A stretch of DNA of 64,000 nucleotides from Zygophlyctis sp. KS116 (GCA_054661495.1 BAAFSQ010000012.1:22185-86184), one strand, 5' to 3'. Shown: positions 23,901 through 35,787, numbered from the stretch's first letter. Notes: generated from the letters alone by a model not told the origin. Numbers and translations are program-made.

Positions 23901-25775
23901 CAGTGATTCAAAATGTATCTAGGGTGAAAGAATTCAAAGACTTAATTGCGATTGAACTGTCTTTATCCTCGCAAAAATTGGGCGAATTGGTTGTATCTGA
24001 GTTAAAAGAACTGGAGGTCGCCATGAAAAATACTGGAAAGGGTGGAGACGTTGATCCAAAAATATTGTCTATCTTCTCTTCGGCTTCATCTCAGCAAGCA
24101 AAGTTGCTGCGTATATTGAAAGCTGTTGATTTCGTTTTCCTAAAATGCCAAAGTGCTTCAACTCCACCTGAAACGACTCCAACAAAAGAAAACACTGAGG
24201 TCAAGCGCAGTGAAGCAGCCTTGATCTATGATCAGTTGAAGTTCTCATCAATGTGGACTCAGCTCGGGGAGATTCTTCAAATGATAAATGATAAAACTGA
24301 TATGATGCATATTGCTACCGTTCTTTTGCCGCTAATTGAATCTTTTATGGTTGTTTCAAAACCATACGTCGTTCGAAAACAACAGAGAGCTGCTGCTTCT
24401 TACAAATCCTTCCTCTCAGTTGGAAGACAGAACTCTTCATCAGATATTAACAACTACGACATATTCGTTCATTTTACTGATCAGCATCGAAAAATTTTAA
24501 ATACTATGGTACGAAATAATCCAAGTTTGATGGGTGGTTCTTTTTCATTGCTGGTTGATAATCCAAAAATTTTAGAATTCGATAACAAAAAAACATATTT
24601 CACGCAACAAATCCACAAAAAAACAAGCAATAACTCATATGGATCCGTACAGGTGAATGTAAGGAGGCAGTACGTTTTTGAGGATTCTTACCATCAATTA
24701 CAAGGTCGTTCTGGAGAAGAAATTAAATATAGTAAACTGAATGTCCGTTTTTATGAAGAGGAAGGTGTAGACGCTGGAGGAGTAACTAGAGAATGGTATA
24801 CAGTTCTAGCAAGGCAAATGTTTAATCCTGATTATGCATTATTTAAACCCTCAGCGGCAGATAAAGTAACTTATCAACCTAATCGATCATCTGGCATAAA
24901 TCCGGATCATTTATCATATTTCAAATTTGTTGGTAGAATTATTGGCAAGGCTATATATGATGGACGTCTCATGGATTGTTATTTCACCAGGTCTTTCTAC
25001 AAACTTATGCTTGGAATTGAAGTGGACTATAAAGACATGGAAGCTATTGATCCTTCTTATCACAAAAGTCTGGAATGGATTCTAAACAATGAGATCACTG
25101 ATATATTAGACTTGAATTTTATTCTTGAAGTTGATGAATTTGGAAGACAAAGGACTGTTGAATTAATTCCAAATGGAAAGAATACACCGGTAACTGACGA
25201 AAACAAGCATGAATATGTTCAGTTAATTGTTCAGCAACGTCTGGTAGTTGCGATAAAGGACCAAATTGATGCATTTTTAACTGGATTTCATGAAATTATA
25301 CCCAAAGATTTGATCAAAATATTCAATGAGCAAGAACTTGAATTGCTAATATCCGGACTTCCTGATATTGACATTGATGACTGGTAATATTTTTAATGAT
25401 TAATCTTCAGGCGAAACAATACAGAATATTCAAATTACACACCTGCTTCTCCTCAGATTCAATGGTTTTGGAGAGCTGTTCGCTCTTTTAGCCAAGAAGA
25501 ACGTGCAAAATTGATTCAATTTGTTACTGGTACATCAAAAGTGCCTCTTGAGGGCTTTTCTCGTCTGCAAGGCTCAAGTGGAGTTCAGAAATTTCAAATT
25601 CACAAGGACTTTGGAAACATTAACCGACTTCCAAGTGCTCACACCTGGTAAGAAATCTATTTTAAATATTAGCTTCAATCAGTTGGACATCCCTGTGTAT
25701 GAATCTTATGAGCAGCTAAGGTCAAATTTATTAGTCTCGATTTCAGAGTGTGGCACTGGCTTTGGTTTTGCTTAA
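14962..25775 (+). CDS. TOM1: giant HECT E3 ubiquitin ligase TOM1/HUWE1
   Basis: E3 ubiquitin ligase of the TOM1/HUWE1 family. Thirteen exons (14962-15003, 15031-15805, 15836-16078, 16105-16244, 16271-16610, 16642-17156, 17186-17477, 17504-21189, 21221-21340, 21375-22593, 22620-25383, 25411-25647, 25673-25775) give exactly 3492 codons including the stop. The N-terminal third is ARM-like (DUF908/DUF913 type). A UBA domain ([18 protein letters not shown]) lies near residue 1197, followed by acidic tracts, a UBM-like motif ([17 protein letters not shown]), a second one ([15 protein letters not shown]), and a complete C-terminal HECT domain. The catalytic cysteine sits in HTCFNQLDIP, 33 residues from the end, and its codon is split by the last intron. 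Length fits yeast TOM1 (about 3270 aa). Introns are 25-34 nt. Confidence 0.96.
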
Positions 25776-25946
25776 AAATAATAAACGAGTTTCGCAATAT
25801 AATCAAACCGATCATGTGGAGTGGTGGACGAGAAGAAATTCTCTTAAATTCCACTGCTGTATACACAGCCTTGAATCTGATTTGATTTTTCGCGTGGAAC
25901 CGCGACAAATGATTGTCTTCCGAATAAGTAATCATACGTGACGATT

Positions 25947-28329
25947 ATGCTCCAAGATCTTTCCAATCTAGAAGCTGATTTTGCAGCCGAAGCAAAAGAA
26001 TCTGCGATACAAAGAATTTCTGACATCCTGAGACATCCCGATGATTTGACTAATAAGCTGGACAAAATTCGCAAAAAAATCGGACATGAGCGAGCAGCCG
26101 TTGAGGCACAATTAAAGACTGCATTAGAAGCTCAATTGGAGAATGTTGGCAGGGGGTTGGATGCAGTTCAAATGTGTCAAAATAAGACTCTGAATATGAA
26201 GACTTCTCTTCAGTCAATGGACAGTCTCTGCGCAAATTCCCAAAATTCAATCAAAAACTATAATTATATAAAAAAAGTAATTGCATTCTTGTCTAAATGT
26301 AGATTTCAAAAACTCACCAGAACTTTACAGAGGTACATACCATTTATTTGATGACAGACAAAAATGATGGCAGATCGTTTCAAAACGTTGAATGATCAAA
26401 TCGAGCGAATTTCAATTTTATTCGAGCAAGATTTCTCAAATTTGATTGGGCCTAATCCAAATATGCTCTTTGTTCATTATCAATTGCAGCAACTCGAGAA
26501 ATTTAGGTACTTTTATTTTAATCACGGAATAGAAATGATACAATGATAAAAGGTAGAGGCTCTTCAATTGATATTCTAAGCATTCCCAGTAATGCATTTA
26601 AAAGAGTTGATGTTTTGGAGCAAAAATTTGACAAATATATATGGGAAATATCCACAAATATCTTGGAGTTATTAAAGACTAATAACTATTCTACAATTGT
26701 CCGGCTGATCAAAATCATTGAGATGGAGGAGAGGGCCGATGAATCAGCTGCCATTTTGGATAACGATAATTCTGATCCATTAGAGAAACCTCTAGAGCTG
26801 GAATTTACAAGAGGGAGGAAGATCAAGGCGTATCGCATTAAATTCTTCGATACTCTACGTAATCTGGTAGTTAATAACCTCAAAAAAATATTTAATCAGT
26901 ATTCGGATGATTCTGATAGTCTTTTAAGAGAAATGACTCTCTTAGTGGATGATTTGGTTTTAGTTCATGATGAATTGGTTCCTCTCTGCCCAAAAAGCTA
27001 TAATATTTTTCGATTTTTTGTATTGGAAACTCATAGAGCAATTCATGATACACTGGAGCAAATAGTCATAGAAGGTAATATTGGACCTGGAGAGATATTA
27101 CAGCTTTTAAAATGGGTTAGAAGCTATTATACGGATATGCGAACACGACTTGATGTTTCAGAAGAGCTGTTAGAGCCTCGTCTTTTAGGAGATCGAGAGG
27201 AAGAATTAGTTTCTGGTTATATTTCTCTTGTAAGAGATAAGCTGACTGAATGGCTTGCAAATATTTTACAAAACGAATCTGTGCATTTTTTATCTAGAAG
27301 TGGTCCGCCTGAACAGGATGCTGAGGGGCACTATCTATCTGGTGGCTCTGTAATTGTCTTTAAAATGTTTAATCAGCAATTGGATGTGGCACTCTCATCC
27401 TCTAAAGGGCAGCTTCTATATGATGTCGTACTGGTATGTACAGACGTTCTTGAAGAGTATCAAAACACTTGGATGAAACTTTTAGACCAAGAATATCAGA
27501 AATTTGTCGAAAAATCACACGATTTAACTGATGGTCTTCCAGAGTATGTGATGGCGTTTGCCAATGATTCACTGAAAAGCTCTGAGTTTTCAGAAAATAT
27601 CAGAGAACGTTTAGTTAATGAATCAGAAGATTCATTCAAGCCTTTGTTGGAACAAAAGATCAAACAATTGCTGGAGGGTTTTATGAAATTGACAAAGAAG
27701 GCTTATCAAGTGTTGATAGATATTGTTCTACAAGATACAAAGCCAGCCATAAATCTATTAAACAGCTCACCGCAATGGTATGAACAGCCAGTTATGAATT
27801 TTATTGTTGGAACTTTTGATGATTATTGTGAAGATTTTAGGATCCATTTGAATGAATATGTATTTAATAAGCTTATGGTACGTGAATAAGAAACCGATAC
27901 TAACTCTAGACTGATTTGCTTGATAGATTTCTAATACTTTATATTGAAACATTTAAAGGGAAAAATGTTAAATTTAATATTCCAGAAGCAGGCGATAAGT
28001 TACGAAGTGATTTAAACAGCATCATTGAATTTTTTGCAAAATCTAAATCACAAAAAAGAATCAAGGCATCTTTTGAACCGATTGATCGCCTTGTGTCACT
28101 GATTGAATCTAACCCGCGACTTCTTTACATTGACTTTTTCGGACTCTACAAGGCATTTCCAGACGTGAATGTAGACTTTATAGAAAAAATGTTGAGTAAA
28201 AGATCTGATATGGATAAATCACAAATCAGGGAAGTTATGGAAGGAATCAAGTCTAAAGTTCAAGAAGACATGAGTAATAGTAATTATAAACCAGCAAATA
28301 CCATCTTCTCTCGAGTTAATTACAAATAG
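25947..28329 (+). CDS. SEC6: exocyst subunit SEC6 (EXOC3)
   Basis: Subunit of the exocyst, which tethers secretory vesicles at the plasma membrane. Five exons (25947-26276, 26303-26332, 26358-26506, 26533-27877, 27910-28329), introns 26, 25, 26 and 32 nt, 757 aa, the usual Sec6 length. The N-terminus carries the family's coiled-coil start (IQRISDILRHPDDL, then KKIGHERAAVEAQLKTA), the middle holds HYQLQQLEKFRN, LLKWVRSYYTDM and LEPRLLGDREEELV, and the C-terminus LDRFLILYIETFKGK, FFAKSKSQKR and LIESNPRLLYIDFFGLYKAFPD (read in separate blocks). The second exon is only 30 nt. The last intron shows a clear TACTAAC branch point. Confidence 0.92.
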
Positions 28330-28337
28330 AAACTATT

Positions 28338-28655
28338 TTACTTAAATTCAAAAGCTGCTAATGACATTCCAAAACTCCAAAATTGATTCCTAATTTCAAC
28401 ATCCCCTGATTTCCTCGCTCCGTGAGCAATCCTTTTCCAATTTTAGAAAATGCATCCTGTATATTATGATTGCATAACCATGTATGAATTTCTATAGATT
28501 TTTGAGCATTTCCAAACCAGTATCAGTTACACAAACTATTCCATTGACTCTATCCTTATTGATCCCAATTCTTTCCAGTAAGCAATCGTTTCCTTATCAT
28601 CTCCCTTGAGCATAGAACCAGGTCCTCCATGGCTGATAAATGCCAACTTTGCCAT
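28338..28655 (-). pseudogene. decayed extradiol dioxygenase (LigB/DODA-like)
   Basis: An ATG at 28655 opens KLAFISHGGPGSMLKGD, the N-terminus typical of DODA-type class III extradiol dioxygenases (SHGGP). The frame stops after about 39 codons. Other frames carry what look like later family pieces: GINKDRVNGIVCVT (the strand before the usual SAHW), KSIEIHTWLCNHNIQDAFSK, and a final KSGDVEIRNQFWSFGMSLAAFEF resembling the family's C-terminus. The whole stretch is about 320 nt where some 780 are needed, and the central HPxxEHL histidine region is absent. No set of 20-35 nt introns joins the pieces. I read this as a pseudogene with frameshifts and internal deletions; a coincidence of short matches is possible. 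Confidence 0.5.
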
Positions 28656-28812
28656 TTGCTAGAGAAAGTGTAATGACTCCTGGCGAGAAAGTGCATCGGA
28701 TACAACCTGTTCCTTTCCTGGTCTGACGATTAGGAAGAGAATGTTTTCTGTATGATTGGAGCATTAATGATAGGGATCCGATAGTAATCTGACTAATATT
28801 GATACTGATCAG

Positions 28813-29369
28813 ACTCATCAGAATGCAATCCCAGGACCAGCAGGAAAGCTGCCACAAATCTCTATTCAAGAGAAGCAGCGGCTGTTCAAGAGTTTCGGTC
28901 TAAAACCAAAGATCACAGAGCCTCCAATGCTATCGACGGAACCTCCTCAACGGCAAAAGGAGTCAGACTTTGAGAGTCTTTCTTGGATCAAGGCGAAATC
29001 AATAGCCGGGAGCCACAAATTGGCAGAAATCAGCTCTCTAAAATCAATTCCTAAAATATTACTAGTGATTCATTCATTGCAGATTATAAATGATCAGGCA
29101 AATGTGATGCTAAAGGATGAAACGGGAATGATGCAAGGGACGTTACATCCAGAGGTATTGTCTCTGGGGAAATTACAGGTTGGATGGGTACTTGAACTCG
29201 GTAAAATTGAAATATCAAACTTGTTAAAACTATAGAAAATGTAGGGATATTTAGGCCGTTTAAAAATGTATGCCATTTAAATATTACATTGGCTTGTATA
29301 AAATCCATATTTGCGGAACATGGTGATAGAAGAGTTTTTAAAACAAATGGTACTATTTATCATGATTAA
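28813..29369 (+). CDS. HROB: HROB-like OB-fold protein (5' end unresolved)
   Basis: Homologous-recombination OB-fold protein family (human C17orf53/HROB), which recruits the MCM8-MCM9 helicase. Two exons are clear (28813-29200 and 29236-29369, intron 35 nt). The first opens with NAIPGPAGKLP, the conserved lead of the family, followed by a basic linker and the OB fold: SIPKILLVIHSLQI, DQANVMLKDETGMMQGTLH, GWVLELENVGIFRPF and HLNITLACIKSIF. A 3' splice site precedes 28813 and a 29-nt intron (28784-28812) fits, but I could not find an upstream exon with a consistent ATG, so the true start is upstream and unknown. ATG 28930 would discard the conserved lead. Confidence 0.65.
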
Positions 29370-29454
29370 ATCATAAATTCTGTAAATACTAACAATATAG
29401 AAAATTCTCCAGTGTTAATTGATCCAGAATTATTATCAGAATTTACAATTTGAT

Positions 29455-30261
29455 TTAATCATTCATTTTTCCATACCAAGATGATTTGTAGATATTAAGT
29501 AAATATAAACAAGTTTCTAATATTAAATAGAATAAAATACCTTTAATATCACTTGTTTTAACATTAAATATTTTATCTATTCTGTTGTAAAGATTGATTG
29601 GATTATTTTTGCTATCAACTGATTCACCAGGAGTTAATTCTATTGCCATATACCAACATGCAGCTAAAATTGTTTTGAATGGAAAAATGATGCATGCAGG
29701 TGTATGAAAACTAAAATAAAAATTTAGTAAAATTACCAATCAGAAAATAGTATCCAAGTTAATTGTTTCAAGACTTGAGATGCTTTTATCTTTGAAGCAG
29801 ACTCTAAAAATTCTGGAAAAAAATCTTCAATGTCCATATCAAATGTGATTGTTACCAAGACATATTCTTCAAAAAATATGACTGCATCTCTCCATTTTTC
29901 CTAAAATTAAATTGAACCAACTTACAAATTCTTTATCAGAGAACTCCAGTCCCATAACTTTAGCATATAAGGAAATCAAATCCTTTAATTTAATATGAAC
30001 ATCATAAAGTTTTAACGATAAATACAGACAAGCCAGTGCAACTTCTCTAAAGTTATGTCCTTTGAGAGATCGACGCATGTAAAACCGTTGATAAAATATC
30101 ATGCCAACATGTAGCGAATGTATTGGAGCTCTAGTGTGCGCACCAACTCTAAAGATAATCAGCGTCCCTTGGCTTCGATCTTTCCATTCTCTTTCAAATG
30201 AAATCCCATCTTTCTTAGAAGGCGAATCTTCTAGCTCTTGTCGAGTGAATAGCCAACTCAT
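29455..30261 (-). CDS. transcription-type cyclin (K/T/L group)
   Basis: Cyclin of the RNA polymerase II CTD-kinase group. Four exons (30261-29926, 29900-29737, 29710-29541, 29516-29455), introns 25, 26 and 24 nt, 243 aa. The N-terminus shows the cyclin K/T lead (WLFTRQELEDSPSKKDGIS), then a first cyclin box with IFRVGAHTR, GMIFYQRFYMRRSLKG and VALACLYLSLKLYD, and a second fold with FEEYVLVTITFDMDIEDF and FKTILAACWYMAIEL. It is short, lacking long C-terminal tails. Partner is expected to be a CDK9/CDK12-like kinase; which of the K, T or L types it is cannot be settled from sequence alone. The stop lies 85 nt from the HROB stop. Confidence 0.75.
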
Positions 30262-30450
30262 TTTTTATCGTCAGTTTGAGGTACTAGGTGCCTATACTTT
30301 TGCCATTGCTCCAATAGCATACTGCATACGTAGTACTTTATATATATGTCCAATCTTGGCTCTTTAGATTATAATACTCGCAGTAATAATGCTTTTGAAA
30401 TTTCCCCAATGCAGTGCGGGTAATGCGCAATGGATGCAACTAGTTTACTG

Positions 30451-30458
30451 TGACGTCA
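30451..30458 (+). promoter_or_regulatory. CRE/ATF-type palindrome TGACGTCA
   Basis: A perfect 8-bp CRE palindrome lies 22 bp upstream of the condensation-protein start codon, within the 218-bp divergent promoter shared with the cyclin gene. Binding by a bZIP factor is inference. Confidence 0.45.
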
Positions 30459-30479
30459 GTACGATTTTAAATTCCTTAC

Positions 30480-33400
30480 ATGAAAAACGATTCTACAAGA
30501 TCAGATAGGTTAAAGAGACTATCATCATTAATGAAATCAGAGCCTAATCTGTCTAAACAATCTAACCAGTCATTGATAACGCTAAATTCATCATTTATGC
30601 CGCTTTCAAAACCAATGCCATTAGTTAGACCAGTATCTGCATCTAAAAGATCTATAACTGAAGCAAAAAGACCAATTTCAGGATCAGTTAGACCTTTATC
30701 ATCCCAGACATCTCTATCAGTCACTTCAAGACCAAAGTCTGCTAAAGCTACAAATTCAATTTCTAACGGGTCATTATCAAGGCCAAAAAAGTCTGTATCG
30801 TTTATAAATGCTCAGGAAAAGTCTAATGATACACTATTCAAGAGATGTCCAACACCTGCTGCAAGTGTCACTTTAGGAGATTTACAAGTTCAAGAAGCGT
30901 CAAATGCAATTACAATAGAACAGGATCAACGATCGCTTATTGAAATTGATCATGATGAGGCATTGATAGAAGAATCTGAAGATTTTTATGCAAGACTGGA
31001 AAATGAGAATGAATACTTTCTCACACCCTTTCAAACATATATATATGATGAACTCTATCCAAATTCTGATGATCCAAAAAAATTAGAGACTGATGGGAGT
31101 AGGCTGTATATTGCTAGAGCTATTAGATTAAAACAGGGAATAATTTATGCGGATTTGAAGTTGGCAGTTAATCGGGTCGTCTCGCTTTATCCGATTTTGG
31201 AAACGGTATTTTTTAGAAATGAAAAAATACTGGATGCAGATGTTGTAGGTACATTACCCAGATATAGAGAATGGGACTCAGAATCGGATTTATATTTGGA
31301 AAAAATCAATACTGTTCAAAACTTTGAATTACAAAATTCAGATCCTGAAATACTAGCTGATTTTACTACAAAATGGATGAGGGGTCATTTAAACTTTAAC
31401 CATCTATTTAAAGTTTTATTTATTCCTTCAGATCAAAATTCAAATATTTCAGATACCTTGGTTTTTATCGGTGCTAATATTGTACTGGATAGCCTTAGCG
31501 TCGCATTTCTTAATCAAGAAATTATGAATTTATACAGTTCTATTGCTCAATATAGGAAAATGGGGATTGCAGAAAATCGACTTTTTAATTTTCTTTCAAA
31601 TTATAAAGTAAAGGAAAAGGCTTCATTTTTGCAATTTTCTCAAGGATGTGTTGACAGTAGGTTTTCAATGGACTTTTGGAGAACGCAATGCATGGAAGCC
31701 GTCCAAGAAACAGTCGAATTTGAAGAACGAGAAGAATTTTTAAAGCAGATAAAGAAACTTGGAATCGAAAAATATAATTTACAAGGGTCAAAGGAAAGTT
31801 TAACAAAACGAATGGGCAATCTGTCAAATGAGCTCAAGAATTTGCTTCAGCAAAGAAAAAAATTAGACAGTGGCATGAATGGAGAAGGCCCGATGACTCA
31901 CTTTACAGATCCAACAACAAAGGAAGTTATGGCGATCAGTGTTGACGCTAAAGATGCATTATTGCAATCGGTTCTTGGAATAGAAGGTAGTAATACCGAG
32001 AGCATAGTGTCCTTTTTGGATAAACACGGTGTTCCCAAAGATGTACAAAGAAAAATCAATGCATCTTCGTTACCAATTGAAACTTTTTCAGAGCTAAATC
32101 AGCAATCTCTTGCCAATGTTCCAATATTAGCCAGAGAGAGAAGAAAAATATTGGCTTTGGCAGAATATATATCTAGCCGTATTAGGGAAAGTTTCCACGA
32201 GCAGCATAAAATCAAAGGAAACTATGAGCGTAGAATTTTGAAAACAAGGCGTGATTTGGAAAAAGTAAACGACATGCTTGCTGTAGTGAAAGAGCGATTA
32301 GAGATCAATGATGATATGAATCTGCGACTAAATGCAATCATTAACCCCCCAATTTATGACGAAAGAATTTTACCATTGAACCTGAATACTGTCACAGCTG
32401 GTAATTATAACAGTGAAATCAACTTTAATCAAACATCATATTCTTTTGTCCCTTTTACTGTAAAAGATGAAGTTGTGGTCCAGCTCAGAAATTTTAGAGA
32501 AGCATATTTACTATCAAAACAAAACTCAGCCGGAGGAAAAGATTCCGGATCATCATCGGTTGAAATCATCACATCAGATGAATCTGATTCAGAAAAATTT
32601 AACGAAGAAACTCAAACTCACAATCGAAAGCTTAGAAATGCAAATTCAGTGTGTATGGCAGCATTTTGTGTTTTGTTGAGGCATATTTCTGGCCAAGATA
32701 AATTTTCAATCGGACTTACTCAATCATATCGATATAGGGATATGCTTGTTGGACCGGTGAGTGATACTGTCCCACTCAAGATTGATCTTACAAAAAAAAG
32801 ATTGGAATTTCGTTCTCTATTTTCTAAAATGTATCGGGGAATGTATCATGCACTTCATCAGGGTGCAGCTTGTCCTTTATATAAAATTGCTAAAAAGTAT
32901 TCTCATGTGGGACACCTTCCGATTAGATTTGAATATATCTCGTATAAAGAATTTCAACGCTGGCAAAAAGCAGGAATTACTATGGAGGATTTGATGGATG
33001 AATCTCTAAATGCTTCAAATGAAGGGCTTGGATTCACAAAATTATGGACTATGAATGAAAGTGATCCATTTGATTTAAAACTTGTCTTGGTAGAAACGAA
33101 AGATTCGATAGAGGGAGGATTTGTCTATCGGCCAGAAAAGTTTACTCCTTCACAAATTACTAAATGGATGATTAAATTCCAGTCTATTTTATCATCAATT
33201 GAATATTCTCAGCGCAAAATCAGAATATCAACAATGATTTCAAGGTATTTTTGAGTAAATTTAATAATTATAGATTGTACCACTCAATGTGGACTAAAAG
33301 CATGGATGGATTATCTAATACCTTTAGCTTTTCTAGTTTTGCTGATTTGCATACTCCATTGGATTCACGAAATAATTTATCTTCTGATGACGAGAGAGAT

Positions 33401-33595
33401 GAAATAGAAAATAGTCAGAATACTCTTGCTGCATCTTCGAATGAATTGAAAGCTACAAAAAGCAGTCTAGAAATCTATGCATCCTTACCATCACTAAATC
33501 CAGAAAGACTAAAAACCTCACTGCCACCTTCTGATAAACCCCAAAAACAAGTTCAAAGTACAGATACAATTTATCTAGAAAGCTTAAGAATTTAA
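30480..33595 (+). CDS. condensation-domain-like protein with SAM-like insert
   Basis: Protein of 1028 aa, two exons (30480-33244, 33274-33595; intron 29 nt). Residues 1-150 are basic, Ser/Arg-rich and disordered. From about 180 a chloramphenicol-acetyltransferase/NRPS-condensation fold begins (LTPFQTYIYDELYP, IARAIRLKQG, NRVVSLYPILETVFF). The catalytic HHxxxDG position reads ANIVLDS near residue 331, so both histidines and the glycine are missing. A coiled coil, a SAM-like module (ESIVSFLDKHGVPKDVQRKI onward, about 508-580) and a second coiled coil follow, then the second condensation lobe (SYSFVPFTV, CVLLRHISGQDKFSIGLTQS, GPVSDTVPLKIDL). There is no carrier or adenylation domain, so a scaffold or interaction role is more likely than peptide synthesis. 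I recognise no named ortholog. Confidence 0.7.
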
Positions 33596-34207
33596 AATTT
33601 TATTTTTGTAGCAGCATATTCAAAGAGCTCATCCACATTTGTCCGATTTTTCGCAGACACAGATTTGAATTCTACACCCCATTCTGATGCCTTCTTTTGA
33701 GCATCTTGGGGCTTAATAACAAGAGAATCGGCTTCGTCAATCTAATAATAAGATTTTACTAAAAACCTTTGTGCCACATAATATTATCGGTCCAGTTGGA
33801 TTTACACGTTTAGCTTCTTGAACCCAAAATTCTGATTCTAAAAATGAATTCTTATCAAGCATATCAAAGCATATGATAGTAATCTAACCATAATTATTTT
33901 CCAAACATTACATGCGCATCATCCAAAAACTGTGAAACCAAAATCTTATATCTCTCAGCTCCTGATAACGCCCAGACTTGATATGATGCCCTCTTTCTAG
34001 ATATTAATATTGAGTATTACCCTGAAAGGTCGTTCTTTATGGTCATTTCTGCACCCAAAGTTTGTATGTACTCGTTATTAAATTCATTATTAACCCATCT
34101 AGTTTTAATTATTGATGTTACCGCTGAACGAGGCATGATTTTCCAGCCTTTGATGATCCAGCGAGTACTATTTTAACAGGAGAATAAAGAGTTTCTGCAG
34201 AGACCAT
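33592..34207 (-). CDS. divergent Rab-like small GTPase
   Basis: Small GTPase of 171 aa in five exons (34207-34122, 34098-34021, 33996-33912, 33883-33767, 33741-33592; introns 23, 24, 28 and 25 nt). G1 is GSSKAGKSCL and the RabF-like IQTLGAEMT follows; G3 reads WALSGAE where WDTAGQE is usual, losing the aspartate and the glutamine; G4 is GTKID and G5 is SAK. The C-terminus ends KIKF with no prenylatable cysteine. It is therefore a Rab fold with altered nucleotide switch and no obvious membrane anchor. Its stop codon overlaps that of the convergent condensation protein by 4 nt. Family placement beyond Rab-like is not possible by eye. Confidence 0.75.
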
Positions 34208-34285
34208 CCGATATTCGAATTTTCGGACAATAATTGGGTCAATTCTCGCGATAACAGCAATCAATTACCAAATCTCTAATTTCAG

Positions 34286-35787
34286 ATGGAGAAGTCAATA
34301 ATTTCGTTTACCCCAAAGCATATCCATTACCCTCCTTCTCCACTCCAGAGATACATTTATATTCCCACCACATTTAGTAATTCTAGATTTTAAATGTGAT
34401 AGATTCGCCCAAGAGCATTGGCAACTACAATATCGCTAGATCCAACACTGAAACTAATAGCATCGCGAATGAGAAGAAGAGAGCGATTGAAATGGAAGAT
34501 TCAGCTCCTAAAAGACTTAAATTAGAGCAAGAATCAATGCAGTGGACAAATGATCATGGAAATATTGCTGATTTAGTAAATGTGATTAAAGATGAAATTA
34601 GTAATTATGCTCCATGTATGCTATTATAATCTTAAATATAGTCGCAGAGGATATTGATCAGACAATTACGCTGTATTATCCAAAGAATTCTGAAGTTTAT
34701 CCGTTGGCAATTCCTTTGAAAGATGATTATGATCCTATTCATGATATTCTTCAGACAGCTAGAGTCATTGGTATTTAGTTTAATTTCTAATAGAATAGGC
34801 GAACATCTTGTGCCTCTGGAATTTTCTGAAATTTTAGGCACTTTTAAGACTGGTACTATAAAAATGATTCGCAAGGCAATAAGACATTCTGATTTGGAAG
34901 GATTTAAAAATAATGTTGATTTATTTAACAAGGGGGTTATGGAATTGAGAGACAAAGGCATATTTAATCATATAAGTAGAGAATCAGCAGCAGATTTGGA
35001 AATAATTGAACATATAATGGAACAATCTTACGCGAGAATAGTTGCTCCAAAGACAAACGCATTAAGAAAATATGAAGGTATTTTAATATTTTAATTTCAA
35101 GGATTTTCAAATAATGTCTATGGAGAAATAAAGCATCCTTTTGTTAAGCAGATAATTAAGCAAACAAATCTGAAATCTGATCAGGTATTTTTAGATATGG
35201 TATATTTAATTCCTTAAGTACTAAGTATTTAGGGGAGTGGAATTGGGAATGTTGTACTTCAAGTTGCAGCTCAAACATTGTGTGATTCTTATGGGATAGA
35301 AATTATGGAGTCTCCAGCAGATCTTGGATTAAGGCAGGCTCAAGAATTTGTTGCAAGGATGGAAAATTATTGTCTTCCTTGTGGGAAAATCACTCTCAAA
35401 AAAGGAGATTTTTTAGATAACGAGGCGATTCATGATGTTATTAAAAGGTTTAAACATTTAGTTTTTTACTTTCTTAGGGCAGATGTTATATTCGTAAACA
35501 ATTACGCTTTTGATGCAGCTCTAAATCAGTCAATAATTGCCAAATTTTTAGATATCAAAGAGACGTGTCAAATTGTTTCACTAAAAAGTTTTGGTCATGT
35601 AGATAGGCGTGCTACTCTTCATAGAATTAATGCTATAGAGTCAATTTTTGATGTCAAAGAGGTAAGTTTGCTGAGTAGTAATTTATAGTTATACTTTGGT
35701 CAAGATCATGTTTCTTGGATGAATGAACCAGGAAAATATTATATTCATACAATCAACCGTCAAAAAGCTGTGATTGATGGCGAATGA
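34286..35787 (+). CDS. DOT1: histone H3-K79 methyltransferase DOT1
   Basis: Methylates lysine 79 in the core of histone H3. Eight exons (34286-34376, 34403-34615, 34642-34770, 34799-35077, 35102-35199, 35233-35447, 35478-35661, 35689-35787), introns 24-33 nt, 435 aa. After a variable basic N-terminus the DOT1 domain shows LYYPKNSEVYPLAIPLKDDY, the helical lead with FNHISRESAADLEII, NNVYGEIKHPFVKQII, the SAM-binding VFLDMGSGIGNVVLQVA (completed by the fifth intron), GIEIMESPADLG, FVNNYAFDAALNQSI and the closing VSWMNEPGKYYIHT. The ATG at 34286 is needed because the second exon alone has no ATG start. Confidence 0.95.

Noticed and set aside
28597-28869. 90-aa minus-strand ORF
   Set aside because: It overlaps the HROB 5' exon antisense and has no recognisable domain; the decayed dioxygenase frame explains part of the region better.
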